Assembly: GCF_002892795.1 (NCBI RefSeq)
Contig: NZ_PJMC01000012.1
Span: 103,236 to 167,235 of the forward strand
Origin: Arthrobacter sp. AFG20
GTDB lineage: Bacteria > Actinomycetota > Actinomycetes > Actinomycetales > Micrococcaceae
Reading direction: 5' to 3'
DNA length: 64,000 nt
The notes under the pieces: model-generated
Seen by the model: only the letters and a program-made list of their open reading frames with translations
Told to the model about the DNA's origin: nothing
Databases searched by the model: none
Program-made: the position numbers and the translations under genes
Part shown: piece after piece, positions 26,801-35,941 of the stretch
How positions within the stretch are numbered: position 1 is the first letter of the stretch
Layout of the letters: each line of letters starts with the position of its first letter

Positions 26801-28867
26801 ATGAAAGCTAAGAGTTTCTTCAAGGGCCCGGGCATTTGGATCATTGTGGTGGTCGGCATGCTCCTGCTGGCCTTTGCAACGTTGGCTCCGGGCGGCTCGA
26901 CGCGCATCGACACGCAGCCGGGCCTCGAGCTTCTCGCCCAGAGCGGCAAGGTTGAACAGGCCAAGATCTTCGACGGCGAAAACCGCGTCGACCTGGTGCT
27001 GAAGGACAACCTCGTCATCGACGGCCAGGACAAGGGCAAGAACGTCCAGTTCTTCTTCGTCAATGACCGCGGCCCGGACGTCGTCAAGGCAGTGACTGCC
27101 GCCAACCCCTCCAAGGGCTACACGGACCAGCCGATCGAGAGCAACTGGCTCTCGGGGCTCTTCTCGCTGCTGGTGCCGGTGCTGCTGCTCGGCGTCCTGT
27201 TCTGGTTCCTGCTGTCCCGCATGCAGGGCGGCGGCTCCAAGGTGATGCAGTTCGGCAAGTCCAAGGCCAAGATGGTCAGCAAGGACATGCCGCAGGTAAC
27301 CTTCGCGGACGTCGCCGGCGCTGACGAAGCCGTCGAGGAGCTCCAGGAGATCAAGGAATTCCTTGCAGAGCCGGCAAAGTTCCAGGCCGTAGGCGCCAAG
27401 ATCCCCAAGGGCGTGCTGCTCTATGGCCCTCCGGGCACCGGCAAGACCCTTCTGGCGCGCGCCGTCGCAGGCGAGGCCGGCGTCCCGTTCTTCTCCATCT
27501 CGGGCTCGGACTTCGTGGAAATGTTCGTCGGTGTGGGCGCCTCCCGTGTCCGTGACCTGTTCGAGCAGGCCAAGTCCAACGCGCCCGCCATCATCTTCGT
27601 CGACGAAATCGACGCCGTCGGCCGCCACCGCGGTGCCGGCATCGGAGGCGGCAACGACGAACGCGAACAGACCCTCAACCAGCTCCTGGTTGAGATGGAC
27701 GGCTTCGACGTCAAGACCAACGTCATCCTGATCGCGGCCACCAACCGGCCCGACGTGCTGGACCCGGCGCTGCTGCGCCCAGGGCGCTTCGACCGCCAGG
27801 TTTCCGTGGAAGCCCCGGACCTGATCGGTCGCGACCAGATCCTCCAGGTCCACGCCAAGGGCAAGCCGATCGCGCAGGGCGTGGACCTCAAGGCCGTGGC
27901 CAAGAAGACCCCCGGCTACACGGGTGCCGACTTGGCCAACGTGCTCAACGAGGCCGCACTGCTGACAGCCCGCTCCAACGCCAACCTGATCGACGACCGC
28001 GCACTGGACGAAGCCATTGACCGCGTCATGGCCGGCCCGCAGAAGCGCAGCCGCGTCATGAAGGAGCACGAGCGCAAGATCACGGCCTACCACGAAGGCG
28101 GGCACGCCCTGGTTGCCGCGGCGCTGCGTAACTCCGCCCCGGTCACCAAGATCACCATCCTGCCCCGCGGCCGCGCCCTGGGCTACACCATGGTGGTCCC
28201 GGAGAACGACAAGTACTCCGTGACCCGCAACGAACTGCTGGACCAGATGGCCTACGCCATGGGCGGCCGCGTTGCCGAGGAGATCGTCTTCCACGATCCG
28301 TCCACAGGCGCCTCGAACGACATCGAAAAGGCCACCGCCACCGCCCGTCAGATGGTCACCCAGTACGGCATGAGCGAGCGCGTGGGTGCGGTCCGCCTGG
28401 GCCAAGGCGGCGGCGAGCCGTTCCTCGGCCGGGATGCCAGCCACGAGCGGAACTACTCCGACCAGATCGCCTACATCGTGGATGAGGAGGTCCGCCGCCT
28501 GATCGACCAAGCCCACGACGAGGCCTACGCCATCCTCACCGAAAACCGGGACGTCCTGGACCGGCTGGCCCTGGAACTCCTGGAACGGGAAACGCTGAAC
28601 CAGTCGGAAATCGCCGACATCTTCCGCGACATCCGCAAGCGCGACTTCCGCGAGGTATGGCTGTCCAAGGAAACCCGCCCGGTGCAGACTGCCGGTCCGG
28701 TGGAGTCCCGTCAGGAGCGCGCCGAACGCGAGGCCCAGGAAGAAGCCAAAGAAGCGCGCCTCGAGGAACCGCTGGACGCTATTCCGCCGCACCCCCAGGG
28801 AGTTCCGGAGGATGCCTCCTTTCAGGGCGGAGTAACGGAAGCGGGACCAGACGGCCACCGCGGCTAA
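26801..28867 (+). CDS. ftsH: ATP-dependent zinc metalloprotease FtsH
   Basis: Membrane-bound AAA+ protease that degrades unfolded or regulatory membrane and cytosolic proteins. At 688 residues it has two membrane segments (about 9-28 and 117-137) flanking a small extracytoplasmic domain. Walker A GPPGTGKT is at 209-216, Walker B IIFVDEID near 264-271, the second region of homology [22 protein letters not shown] follows, and the zinc site HEGGH is at 431-435. The acidic C-terminal tail rich in Glu and Ala is typical. It leads a run of folate genes in the order known from mycobacteria. Confidence 0.97.
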   Translation: MKAKSFFKGPGIWIIVVVGMLLLAFATLAPGGSTRIDTQPGLELLAQSGKVEQAKIFDGENRVDLVLKDNLVIDGQDKGKNVQFFFVNDRGPDVVKAVTAANPSKGYTDQPIESNWLSGLFSLLVPVLLLGVLFWFLLSRMQGGGSKVMQFGKSKAKMVSKDMPQVTFADVAGADEAVEELQEIKEFLAEPAKFQAVGAKIPKGVLLYGPPGTGKTLLARAVAGEAGVPFFSISGSDFVEMFVGVGASRVRDLFEQAKSNAPAIIFVDEIDAVGRHRGAGIGGGNDEREQTLNQLLVEMDGFDVKTNVILIAATNRPDVLDPALLRPGRFDRQVSVEAPDLIGRDQILQVHAKGKPIAQGVDLKAVAKKTPGYTGADLANVLNEAALLTARSNANLIDDRALDEAIDRVMAGPQKRSRVMKEHERKITAYHEGGHALVAAALRNSAPVTKITILPRGRALGYTMVVPENDKYSVTRNELLDQMAYAMGGRVAEEIVFHDPSTGASNDIEKATATARQMVTQYGMSERVGAVRLGQGGGEPFLGRDASHERNYSDQIAYIVDEEVRRLIDQAHDEAYAILTENRDVLDRLALELLERETLNQSEIADIFRDIRKRDFREVWLSKETRPVQTAGPVESRQERAEREAQEEAKEARLEEPLDAIPPHPQGVPEDASFQGGVTEAGPDGHRG

Positions 28868-28877
28868 GCTCTTTGGT

Positions 28878-29516
28878 GTGACTCACTTCGACGACGACGA
28901 CCTCACCCCCACCGCCGACCATTCGGCGGTGGGCGGATCAGGCCACCACCACAAGGTGGACAGGCCCCGGATTGAAGCAGCCGTGCGGGAAATCCTGCTG
29001 GCCATAGGCGAGGACCCGGACCGCGGCGGGCTGCAGGACACGCCCAAGCGCGTGGCCAAGGCTTATGCCGAGGTGTTTGCCGGCCTGCACCAGGACCCGG
29101 GCAGCGTGCTCGGCACCACGTTCGAGCTCGACCACGAGGAACTCGTGCTGGTGAAGGACATCCCGTTCTACTCCACCTGCGAGCACCATCTGGTTCCGTT
29201 CCACGGCGTGGCGCACGTAGGGTACATCCCCTCGCACGACGGCAGGGTGACGGGCCTGAGCAAGCTTGCACGCCTGGTGGACATCTACGCCCGCCGCCCG
29301 CAGGTGCAGGAGCGCCTCACCACCCAGATCGTCGAAGCGCTGGTCACATTCCTCAAGCCGCGCGGAGCCATTGTGGTGGTGGAATGCGAACACATGTGCA
29401 TGTCCATGCGCGGCATCCGCAAGCCCGGAGCCAAAACCGTGACAAGCGCGGTTCGCGGGCAACTTCATGACCCGGCCACCCGTGCCGAAGCCATGAGCCT
29501 CATACTCGGAAGGTAA
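28878..29516 (+). CDS. folE: GTP cyclohydrolase I
   Basis: First enzyme of tetrahydrofolate synthesis; converts GTP to 7,8-dihydroneopterin triphosphate. It has 212 residues. Zinc and active-site motifs are [12 protein letters not shown] and the later [10 protein letters not shown] with the second Cys ligand. [23 protein letters not shown] is a hallmark. GTG at 28878 begins 10 bases after the ftsH stop. The first 30 residues are acidic and disordered, as in relatives. Confidence 0.96.
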   Translation: MTHFDDDDLTPTADHSAVGGSGHHHKVDRPRIEAAVREILLAIGEDPDRGGLQDTPKRVAKAYAEVFAGLHQDPGSVLGTTFELDHEELVLVKDIPFYSTCEHHLVPFHGVAHVGYIPSHDGRVTGLSKLARLVDIYARRPQVQERLTTQIVEALVTFLKPRGAIVVVECEHMCMSMRGIRKPGAKTVTSAVRGQLHDPATRAEAMSLILGR

Positions 29517-29526
29517 AAAACAGACT

Positions 29527-30447
29527 ATGGATTCCCTAGCTGCAGCACCTGGAACCGGACCCGCAACTTCACCCCTGCCCATCCTGCGCAAACCGCGGCC
29601 GGCAGCCAAGTTCGACGACCTGCCCACCGACCGCACGCTCGTCATGGGCATCCTCAACGTCACCCCGGACTCGTTCAGCGACGGCGGCAAGCACGCGACG
29701 GCGGACACCGCCATCGCCGCGGGCCTCCGGATGTTCTACGCGGGTGCCGACATCATCGACGTCGGCGGCGAATCCACCCGCCCCGGCGCGGAGGAAGTCA
29801 GCCCGGAGGAGGAGCAGCGGCGCGTGGTGCCTGTCATCGAAGCCCTCGTGAAGGCGGGCGCGCTGGTCAGCATCGACACCACCCACGTCTCCACCGCCGA
29901 GGCCGCGCTGAATGCCGGTGCGGCGATCGTCAACGACATCTCCGGCCTTACCATCGAGCCCGGCATGGCCGAGCTCGTGGCGAAGACCAAGGCGCCGTAT
30001 GTCCTGACCCACCGCCGCGGCGATGCCAAGACCATGACGTCCCTGACGGAGTACGACGACGTTGCGGACGACGTCGTCTCCGAACTGAGCGGCGTCCGCG
30101 ACAAGCTGTATGCGGCCGGCGTCCTGCCCGAGCAGATCATCGTGGACCCGGGCATCGGGTTCTCGAAGACGGACGTGCAGAACTGGGAACTGCTGCGGAA
30201 CCTGGACCGGCTGGATGCCATGGGCCACAAGGTGCTGGTGGGCGCGTCCCGCAAGCGCTTCCTGGGCACGCTCCTGACGGTCGCCGGCAAGGCCGCGCTC
30301 CCGGAAGAGCGCGACGCCGCCACGGCCGCCATCACCGCCATCAGCGCCGCCCGCGGCGCCTGGGCCGTGCGCGTGCACGACGTCGGACCCAGCCTTGACG
30401 CCGTCAAGGTGGCCGCCCGCATGGCGGCCCCGGACCACGGCCGCTGA
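29527..30447 (+). CDS. folP: Dihydropteroate synthase
   Basis: Joins dihydropterin pyrophosphate and p-aminobenzoate; the sulfonamide target. A 306-residue TIM barrel. MGILNVTPDSFSDGG begins near residue 40, followed by DVGGESTRPGA, NDISG, and GIGFSKT. VGASRKRFLG and the final RVHDVGP are intact. It has a roughly 38-residue N-terminal extension. It lies 10 bases after folE. Confidence 0.96.
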   Translation: MDSLAAAPGTGPATSPLPILRKPRPAAKFDDLPTDRTLVMGILNVTPDSFSDGGKHATADTAIAAGLRMFYAGADIIDVGGESTRPGAEEVSPEEEQRRVVPVIEALVKAGALVSIDTTHVSTAEAALNAGAAIVNDISGLTIEPGMAELVAKTKAPYVLTHRRGDAKTMTSLTEYDDVADDVVSELSGVRDKLYAAGVLPEQIIVDPGIGFSKTDVQNWELLRNLDRLDAMGHKVLVGASRKRFLGTLLTVAGKAALPEERDAATAAITAISAARGAWAVRVHDVGPSLDAVKVAARMAAPDHGR

Positions 30448-30471
30448 CCAGAAAGGCCGAGCAGAACCGCC

Positions 30472-30831
30472 ATGGACAGGATCTCGCTGACCGGTGTCAC
30501 CGCCACCGGCTACCACGGGGTGTTCGATTTTGAGCGCCGCGAGGGCCAGCCGTTTGTTGTGGACGCCGTGCTGCATCTGGATTTCAGCCAGGCTGCGGCG
30601 TCGGACGACGTGCGCGACACCGCCCACTACGGCGAGGTGGCCGGCCGGATCACCGACTGGATCACCGGCGAGCCCCTGAACCTGATAGAAGGACTGGCGG
30701 TGCGGATGGCCGAGGGCCTGCTCCAGGAATTCAAGATCCAGGCCGTGGAAATCACGGTGCACAAACCGAAGGCGCCCATTGAGGTTCCCTTCGGCGACGT
30801 CGCCGTCAGCGTCTACCGGGAGCGGACATGA
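30472..30831 (+). CDS. folB: Dihydroneopterin aldolase
   Basis: Cleaves dihydroneopterin to 6-hydroxymethyl-dihydropterin. It has 119 residues. GYHGVFDFERREGQPFVVD contains the family signature; Lys near residue 101 in VEITVHKPKAPI is the catalytic lysine. It overlaps folK by 4 bases (ATGA), which implies coupled translation. Confidence 0.95.
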   Translation: MDRISLTGVTATGYHGVFDFERREGQPFVVDAVLHLDFSQAAASDDVRDTAHYGEVAGRITDWITGEPLNLIEGLAVRMAEGLLQEFKIQAVEITVHKPKAPIEVPFGDVAVSVYRERT

Positions 30832-31424
30832 ATCCGGCACCCGCACTGCATGGGAAGCCGGCGCACGGGAAGGCCGCGGCGAAGACCAGCTATTCCCGCG
30901 CGGTACTGGCGCTGGGCAGCAACCTCGGGGCGCGCAACGAGACGCTGTCCGAGGCCGTGGCGGACCTTGTGGACCGCCCGGAGGTGCGGCTCCTGGCCGT
31001 CTCGCCGATAGTGCAGACCAAGGCCGTCGGCGGCCCCGCCGGGCAGCCGGACTTCCTCAACATGGTGATTTCGGTCGAAACATCGCTGGAACCGCTCGAA
31101 CTGCTCAAGCACTGCCAGGCGGTGGAGAACAAGCACCACCGGGTTCGTGAGGTCCACTGGGGTCCGCGCACGCTCGACGTCGATGTGATCGTCTACGGGG
31201 ACATCGAAAGTTCCGATCCTGTGCTGACCCTGCCTCACCCGTTCGCCGCAGTGCGCGCTTTCGTGCTCTATCCCTGGTCCCAGATGGACCCCTCGGCCAC
31301 CCTGAACGGGCAGCCGGTGGGGGAGCTGGCCGCCAGGGCCGCCGACTTCCCGGACCTGTTGCCGTTCGACGGCTTCGGAGACTTCGACGGCGTGCCCGAC
31401 GTCGGGGCGGTGGAGCAGCCGTGA
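30828..31424 (+). CDS. folK: 2-amino-4-hydroxy-6-hydroxymethyldihydropteridine pyrophosphokinase
   Basis: Transfers pyrophosphate from ATP to 6-hydroxymethyl-dihydropterin for FolP. It has 198 residues. ALGSNLGARNETL, QPDFLNMVISVET and the metal-binding WGPRTLDVDVIVYGD with two Asp residues are clear. It has about 20 extra N-terminal and 20 extra C-terminal residues compared with E. coli HPPK. It overlaps its neighbours by 4 bases on both sides. Confidence 0.95.
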   Translation: MNPAPALHGKPAHGKAAAKTSYSRAVLALGSNLGARNETLSEAVADLVDRPEVRLLAVSPIVQTKAVGGPAGQPDFLNMVISVETSLEPLELLKHCQAVENKHHRVREVHWGPRTLDVDVIVYGDIESSDPVLTLPHPFAAVRAFVLYPWSQMDPSATLNGQPVGELAARAADFPDLLPFDGFGDFDGVPDVGAVEQP

Positions 31425-31948
31425 AACCCGTGAGCCCGCTGCTCCTCGCAGTCGTGGGCCTTGCCCTTGCCATCGCCGGCTGGTCCGCCGCCGTCCTGAC
31501 CGTCCGCTACGGCATGGCCACGCCGGTCCTGCCGGCCGCTGCGCTGGTCAGCATGGGCGTCATCGTGGCCCTGACCCTGGTGCTGGGCATCCGCGTACTC
31601 CGGTGGCGGAACGGCAAAAAGAAGAAAATGCTGAATCCCATCCTGGCGGCCTGGACGCTGGTCCTCGCCCAGGCCTGTGCCTACACCGGCGCGATGCTGC
31701 TGGGCTGGCACGCCGGGATCTTCCTGGACCAGCTGCGGTTCTGGAGCATCCGCAGCGGGCTCGACGTCACCTGGCTCGCCCTCGGCATGGCCGGCGGCGG
31801 TCTGGTCATGATCGTGGTGGGGCTCGTCGTCGAACGTTTCTGCAAGATCCCGCCGGAGGACGGCGAGACGGACGCCGCAGAGGGCTTGCCGGGCCATGGC
31901 CGGGGCAAGGCCAAGGGGGAAGGCGAGTATGCCTACCGCGGCGATTGA
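31421..31948 (+). CDS. DUF3180 family membrane protein
   Basis: A 175-residue actinobacterial membrane protein with four hydrophobic segments: LLLAVVGLALAIAGWSAAVL, LPAAALVSMGVIVALTLVLG, LAAWTLVLAQACAYTGAMLLG, and TWLALGMAGGGLVMIVVGLVVE. The basic loop RWRNGKKKKM faces the cytoplasm. The sequence VRFCKIPPEDGE-like tail (ERFCKIPPED) is a family hallmark. Function is unknown. GTG at 31421 overlaps folK by 4 bases, and its 3' end overlaps the next gene by 20. Confidence 0.85.
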   Translation: MKPVSPLLLAVVGLALAIAGWSAAVLTVRYGMATPVLPAAALVSMGVIVALTLVLGIRVLRWRNGKKKKMLNPILAAWTLVLAQACAYTGAMLLGWHAGIFLDQLRFWSIRSGLDVTWLALGMAGGGLVMIVVGLVVERFCKIPPEDGETDAAEGLPGHGRGKAKGEGEYAYRGD

Positions 31949-32441
31949 TCCCCCCGGGATCAGCTGGCTGCGTGTGTCCCCGAAGTACATCACGGTCCGG
32001 CTCGTGGAGTGGGCCCTCGGCAACCTGGTGATGGTGGCCGTGCTGAGCCTGCCGCTGGTGTTTGTCCGGCTCGGCTGGTGGCGGTGGCCGCCGCTCTGGC
32101 TGGCCATCGGCCTTCCGGCTTTCATGCTGCTGCTGGCGCTGTGGCGCCTGGTCCTGATCCCGCGGCAGGTACGGGCCATCGGCTACGCCGAGCGCGAGGA
32201 CGACCTCCTCATCCGCGGCGGCATCTTTTTCCAGCGCGTCATGGTGGTGCCATACGGCCGCATGCAGTACGTGGACATCAGCGCCGGCCCGGTGGAACGC
32301 GGGCTGGGCCTGTGCAGCCTGAAGCTGCATACGGCATCGGCCGGCACCAACGCCGGCATCCCCGGCCTTCCCGCCGAGGAAGGCGCCCGGCTCAGGGAAC
32401 AGCTCTCGGCGCGCGGCGAAGCCAGGCTGGCCGGGCTGTGA
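31929..32441 (+). CDS. Bacterial PH domain (bPH2/DUF304) membrane protein, single domain
   Basis: A 170-residue protein with two closely spaced membrane helices (about 24-46 and 51-75, MVAVLSLPLVFVRLGWW and LWLAIGLPAFMLLLALWRL), then one bPH2 domain: AIGYAEREDDLLIRGGIFFQRVMVVPYGRMQYVDI and GLCSLKLHTASAG. This matches YdbS in Bacillus. ATG at 31929 follows GGGGGAAGG. It pairs with the three-domain protein that starts 4 bases inside its 3' end. Confidence 0.85.
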   Translation: MPTAAIDPPGISWLRVSPKYITVRLVEWALGNLVMVAVLSLPLVFVRLGWWRWPPLWLAIGLPAFMLLLALWRLVLIPRQVRAIGYAEREDDLLIRGGIFFQRVMVVPYGRMQYVDISAGPVERGLGLCSLKLHTASAGTNAGIPGLPAEEGARLREQLSARGEARLAGL

Positions 32442-33919
32442 GCGCCGGCGGCCTCGCTTCCGGAAAGCCCGACGGCGAGTGGCTGCGCGTGCACCCGGCC
32501 ACACCTTTCGTACGTGGCTGGGTTGCGCTGGCCGCCATCGGCTACTTCTTCGGCCGTGACAGCTTCGAACGGATGCTCCAGGGCCAGCCGCTGATCGATG
32601 ACCGCATCGCCGGGCGTGCCCCGTGGCTCCTGGGCGCCGGGGCATTGATGCTGGTGCTGGCGGTCCTGAGCTTCATCCTGTCCTGGTACTTCACCCGGTA
32701 CCAGGTGGCGGAGGGCTACGTCCGCGTCAACACCGGCTTCCTGTTCAAGCAGCAGCGGCAGGCGAGGCTGGACCGGGTCCAGGCCATCGACATCGTCCAG
32801 CCGCTGCTCGCCAGGATCTTCGGCCTCGCGGAACTGAAGTTCGAAGTGGCCGACGCCGGCGAGTCGGCCGTCCGCCTGGCTTACCTGCGCATTGGCGATG
32901 CCCGCCAGCTGCGCGCCACCATCCTCGCCCGCGCCTCGGGCGTCCGGCTGGATCCCGCACAGCCCGAAGCAGCCGCTCCCGAGGCGCCGGAGCAGCACGT
33001 CCTCCAGGTCCCGCCGTCGCGCCTCTTTGGCTCGCTCCTGCTCAGCGAGCAGACGGTGTTCATTGTCCTGGGTGCCGCGGCGTCCGTGGTGCTGTCTGCG
33101 CTGACCGAGAACAGGGCTTTCTTCCTTTACCTGATTCCCGCGGCGCTGGGTTTCGTCGCCGCATACTGGAGCTCATTCAACAAGGGCTACAACTTCACGG
33201 CGGCCATCTCCCCGGACGGCATCCGGCTCCGGTACGGGCTGCTCGACACGCAGGCGCAGACACTGCCGCCGGGCCGGATCCAGGCGCTGAAGGTGGCACA
33301 GCCGCCGCTGTGGCGCCTCTTCGGCTGGTACCGGATGCAGGTTAACGCCGCCGGTTACGGGGCCGGGGCGAACAACGGCGAGGGGGGCTCCCGCACCACG
33401 CTGCTGCCGGTGGGAAGGATGGATGACGTCCTGAACATGATGGCCCTCGTGCTGCCGGACCCCGGAACGGCTGATCCGCTGCGCGTTTTCCAGCAGGGTG
33501 TGAACGGAATGGATTCCGACGGCGGCTTCGTCACCACGCCGCGCCGGGCGCGGCTGCTCGCGCCGTTGGGCTGGCGGCGCAACGCCTTCGCTGCCACGGA
33601 CACTGCGCTGCTCATGCGGTCGGGCCGCTGGTGGAGGCAGCTTGTGGTGGTCCCGCACCAGCGGACGCAGTCGATCGCGCTGCAGCAGGGACCCCTGGCG
33701 CGCAGGTTCGGGCTGGCCGACGTCGTGCTGCACACCACTGCAGGGCCTGTCGCCCCACGGGTGATCCAGGCGGACCTCCGGGAGGCGCAGGCGCTCTTCG
33801 ACGCCCAGGCGGCCCGTGCCAGGGCGGCCCGGCGGCGGCAGACGAGCGAACAGTGGCTGGCCCAGCTCGATCAACGACCAACTCCAGCATCCCAACAGGA
33901 AGGCCAGCAACGTGGTTAA
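32438..33919 (+). CDS. Bacterial PH domain membrane protein with three bPH2 repeats
   Basis: A 493-residue YdbT-like protein. Membrane helix pairs at about 25-85 and 205-250 are followed by bPH2 domains near 88-165 (YQVAEGYVRVNTGFLFKQQR), 250-330 (YNFTAAISPDGIRLRYGLLD) and 385-455 (AATDTALLMRSGRWWRQLVV). Each has the PhxRxQ-like loop (DRVQAID, GRIQALK, HQRTQSI). GTG at 32438 is chosen because the longer reading to 32009 would lie inside the previous gene. It overlaps the next gene by 8 bases. Ligands of these domains are unknown. Confidence 0.85.
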   Translation: MSAGGLASGKPDGEWLRVHPATPFVRGWVALAAIGYFFGRDSFERMLQGQPLIDDRIAGRAPWLLGAGALMLVLAVLSFILSWYFTRYQVAEGYVRVNTGFLFKQQRQARLDRVQAIDIVQPLLARIFGLAELKFEVADAGESAVRLAYLRIGDARQLRATILARASGVRLDPAQPEAAAPEAPEQHVLQVPPSRLFGSLLLSEQTVFIVLGAAASVVLSALTENRAFFLYLIPAALGFVAAYWSSFNKGYNFTAAISPDGIRLRYGLLDTQAQTLPPGRIQALKVAQPPLWRLFGWYRMQVNAAGYGAGANNGEGGSRTTLLPVGRMDDVLNMMALVLPDPGTADPLRVFQQGVNGMDSDGGFVTTPRRARLLAPLGWRRNAFAATDTALLMRSGRWWRQLVVVPHQRTQSIALQQGPLARRFGLADVVLHTTAGPVAPRVIQADLREAQALFDAQAARARAARRRQTSEQWLAQLDQRPTPASQQEGQQRG

Positions 33920-34829
33920 GCCAGGACGCCTCGGCGTCGGAATCATCGGTGCCGGCAAAGTGGGCGCTGTCCTCGGTGCGGCGCTCCGCGCGGCCGAGCA
34001 CGCCGTCGTCGGGGTTTCCGCCGTCTCCGAGGCGAGCCGTGAACGGGCCGAAACCCTGCTGCCCGGCGTTCCCGTCCTGGAGATCCAGGACATCGTGGAG
34101 CGCGCGGAACTGGTGCTGCTGTCCGTTCCGGATGATGCCCTCGGCGGGCTGGTGGAGGGCCTCGCCAAGCTCGGTGCGTGGCAGCCCGGCCAGCTCGTGG
34201 CGCACACATCGGGCCGGTTCGGCGTCGGCGTGCTGCATCCGGTCCGGGCGGCGGGTGCCGTGCCGCTGGCGCTGCACCCGGCCATGACCTTCACCGGCAT
34301 GAGCCTCGACCTGACCCGGCTGCTGGACTGCACGTTCGGTGTCACGGCGGACGCCGCCATGCTTCCCATCGCACAGGCGCTCGTCGTCGAGATGGGGGCC
34401 GAACCCGTGGTGATCGCCGAGGGCGACCGCACCATCTACCACGCGGCCCTGGCCCACGGTTCGAACCACCTGGTCACGCTCGTGGCGCAGGCGTCGCAGC
34501 TGCTGGCCGAGGTGGGCGTCGAGGCGCCGGACCGCATGCTCGGGCCGCTGCTCCGGGCGACGCTCGAGAACGCTCTCGCCTCCGGCGAATCGGCCCTGAC
34601 GGGCCCGGTGGCGCGGGGGGACGCCGGAACGGTGAAGGCGCACGCCCGCGCGCTGCGGGAGCACGACGGCGGGACCGGCGGCGACGTCCTCGCGGCGTAC
34701 CTCGCCATGGCGCAGGCCACCGCCAGGCGCGCTGAAGGACGGGGCCTCCTGAAGCCGGACCAGGCGGACAATATTCGCACCGCACTTGAGGGCACAGACG
34801 ACGCCGGCCAGGATGACGGCCGTGCATGA
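33912..34829 (+). CDS. Rossmann-like/DUF2520 oxidoreductase
   Basis: A 305-residue protein. The N-terminal Rossmann fold has [16 protein letters not shown]; after [10 protein letters not shown] and HTSGRFG comes the DUF2520 helical half ([21 protein letters not shown], then [15 protein letters not shown]). It looks like an NADP-dependent reductase of the ProC/ketopantoate-reductase class. It lies immediately upstream of panC, overlapping it or its leader. In mycobacteria the same pair occurs. From memory, PanG of Francisella, a ketopantoate reductase, has this architecture, so pantoate synthesis is a reasonable inference. GTG at 33912 follows AGGAAGG. Confidence 0.85.
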   Translation: MVKPGRLGVGIIGAGKVGAVLGAALRAAEHAVVGVSAVSEASRERAETLLPGVPVLEIQDIVERAELVLLSVPDDALGGLVEGLAKLGAWQPGQLVAHTSGRFGVGVLHPVRAAGAVPLALHPAMTFTGMSLDLTRLLDCTFGVTADAAMLPIAQALVVEMGAEPVVIAEGDRTIYHAALAHGSNHLVTLVAQASQLLAEVGVEAPDRMLGPLLRATLENALASGESALTGPVARGDAGTVKAHARALREHDGGTGGDVLAAYLAMAQATARRAEGRGLLKPDQADNIRTALEGTDDAGQDDGRA

Positions 34830-34861
34830 AACCGGCCACGGGGCCAAGGGAGGACACTGAC

Positions 34862-35791
34862 ATGGCAATCCGACTCGTAACGACGGCGGATTCCCTCCGT
34901 GCGCAAAGCCGGCTGCTGCTGACGCAAAAGAACGGCTCGTCCCTGGGCCTAGTTCCCACCATGGGCGCCCTGCATGCGGGCCACGGGCGGCTGGCGCGGG
35001 CCGCCGCCGAGCAGAATGACGTTGTGGTGGCGTCCATCTTTGTTAACCCGCTGCAGTTCGGCGAGGCACAGGACCTGGACCGGTATCCGCGGACCCTCGA
35101 GGCGGACGTGGCGCTGCTGGAGGAGCAGGGCGTGGATCTGGTCTTCGCGCCGTCAGTGGAGGAGATGTACCCCGGCGGGCAGCCGATGGTCAGGATCACT
35201 TCCGGCCCGCTGGGGGAGAAATGGGAGGGCGCATCCAGGCCCGGCCACTTCGACGGCGCGCTCACCGTGGTGGCCAAGCTGCTGCACCTGGGCATCCCCG
35301 GCACCGGCCTGCCCGGCGGCCGCGCCTTCGTTGCCGGCTCCGGCGGCGGGCTGCCGGCGTACCGCGCCTACTTCGGCCAGAAGGACGCCCAGCAGCTGGC
35401 CCTGGTCCGCCGCATGGTGGCCGACCTGAACTTTCCCGTGGAGATCGTTGCCGTGCCAACCGCCCGCGACGCCGACGGGCTGGCGCTGTCCAGCCGGAAC
35501 CGCTTCCTTTCCGGCGAGGAGCGCGAGGCAGCGCTGGTCTTGTCCCGCGCGCTGCGCCTCATTGAGGAGCGGGCGAACGCGAACGAGCCGCTGGATGTCG
35601 GTTCGGCCAGGGCCCTGATAGAGTCCCAGCCCCTGGTCCGGCTCGACTACCTCGACGTCGTCGATCCCGTCGCGCTGGAGCCGCTCGCCGAGAACTGCCA
35701 CGAGACACCCTTCCGCGGTGAAGGGCTGGCACTGGTTGCCGCGAAGGTGGGTGCCGTGCGGCTGATCGACAACGTGCCGCTCAGCTCCTGA
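34862..35791 (+). CDS. panC: Pantoate-beta-alanine ligase
   Basis: ATP-dependent joining of pantoate and beta-alanine to pantothenate for coenzyme A. It has 309 residues. [11 protein letters not shown] with HxGH at 38-41, [32 protein letters not shown] and LSSRNRFLS are intact. ATG at 34862 has AGGGAGG 8 bases upstream; an in-frame ATG at 34826 overlaps the DUF2520 gene stop and is the weaker choice. A Gly-rich insertion ([20 protein letters not shown]) near residues 140-160 is larger than in E. coli PanC. No panD follows, unlike mycobacteria. Confidence 0.94.
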   Translation: MAIRLVTTADSLRAQSRLLLTQKNGSSLGLVPTMGALHAGHGRLARAAAEQNDVVVASIFVNPLQFGEAQDLDRYPRTLEADVALLEEQGVDLVFAPSVEEMYPGGQPMVRITSGPLGEKWEGASRPGHFDGALTVVAKLLHLGIPGTGLPGGRAFVAGSGGGLPAYRAYFGQKDAQQLALVRRMVADLNFPVEIVAVPTARDADGLALSSRNRFLSGEEREAALVLSRALRLIEERANANEPLDVGSARALIESQPLVRLDYLDVVDPVALEPLAENCHETPFRGEGLALVAAKVGAVRLIDNVPLSS

Positions 35792-35811
35792 CGGATAAAG
35801 GGCCCGGCGCT

Positions 35812-35864
35812 CCATTCCCGGGTGACCTGAATCTCGGCTGGTTAAATCCCATATACGGGAATGG
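35812..35864. promoter_or_regulatory. Inverted repeat between panC and the MFS gene
   Basis: Ccattcccg at 35812-35820 is the exact complement of cgggaatgg at 35856-35864. The right arm overlaps tcccatatacggga, itself a small inverted repeat. It could be an operator for the exporter gene or a weak panC terminator. Confidence 0.3.
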
Positions 35865-35941
35865 GTCCGGCCACTACACTGTTGGAGTCTGCAGCGGCGC
35901 TGATCGCCAGCCATCAATTCCAACACCCTGAGGGCCTCGCC

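Noticed and set aside
26768..28858. Open frame of 696 codons antisense to ftsH
   Set aside because: High-GC codon bias keeps the opposite strand open; ftsH is unmistakable and the antisense protein shows no family features.
32009..32437. N-terminal extension of the three-bPH protein
   Set aside because: It would lie out of frame inside the preceding bPH gene; GTG at 32438 gives the family N-terminus.
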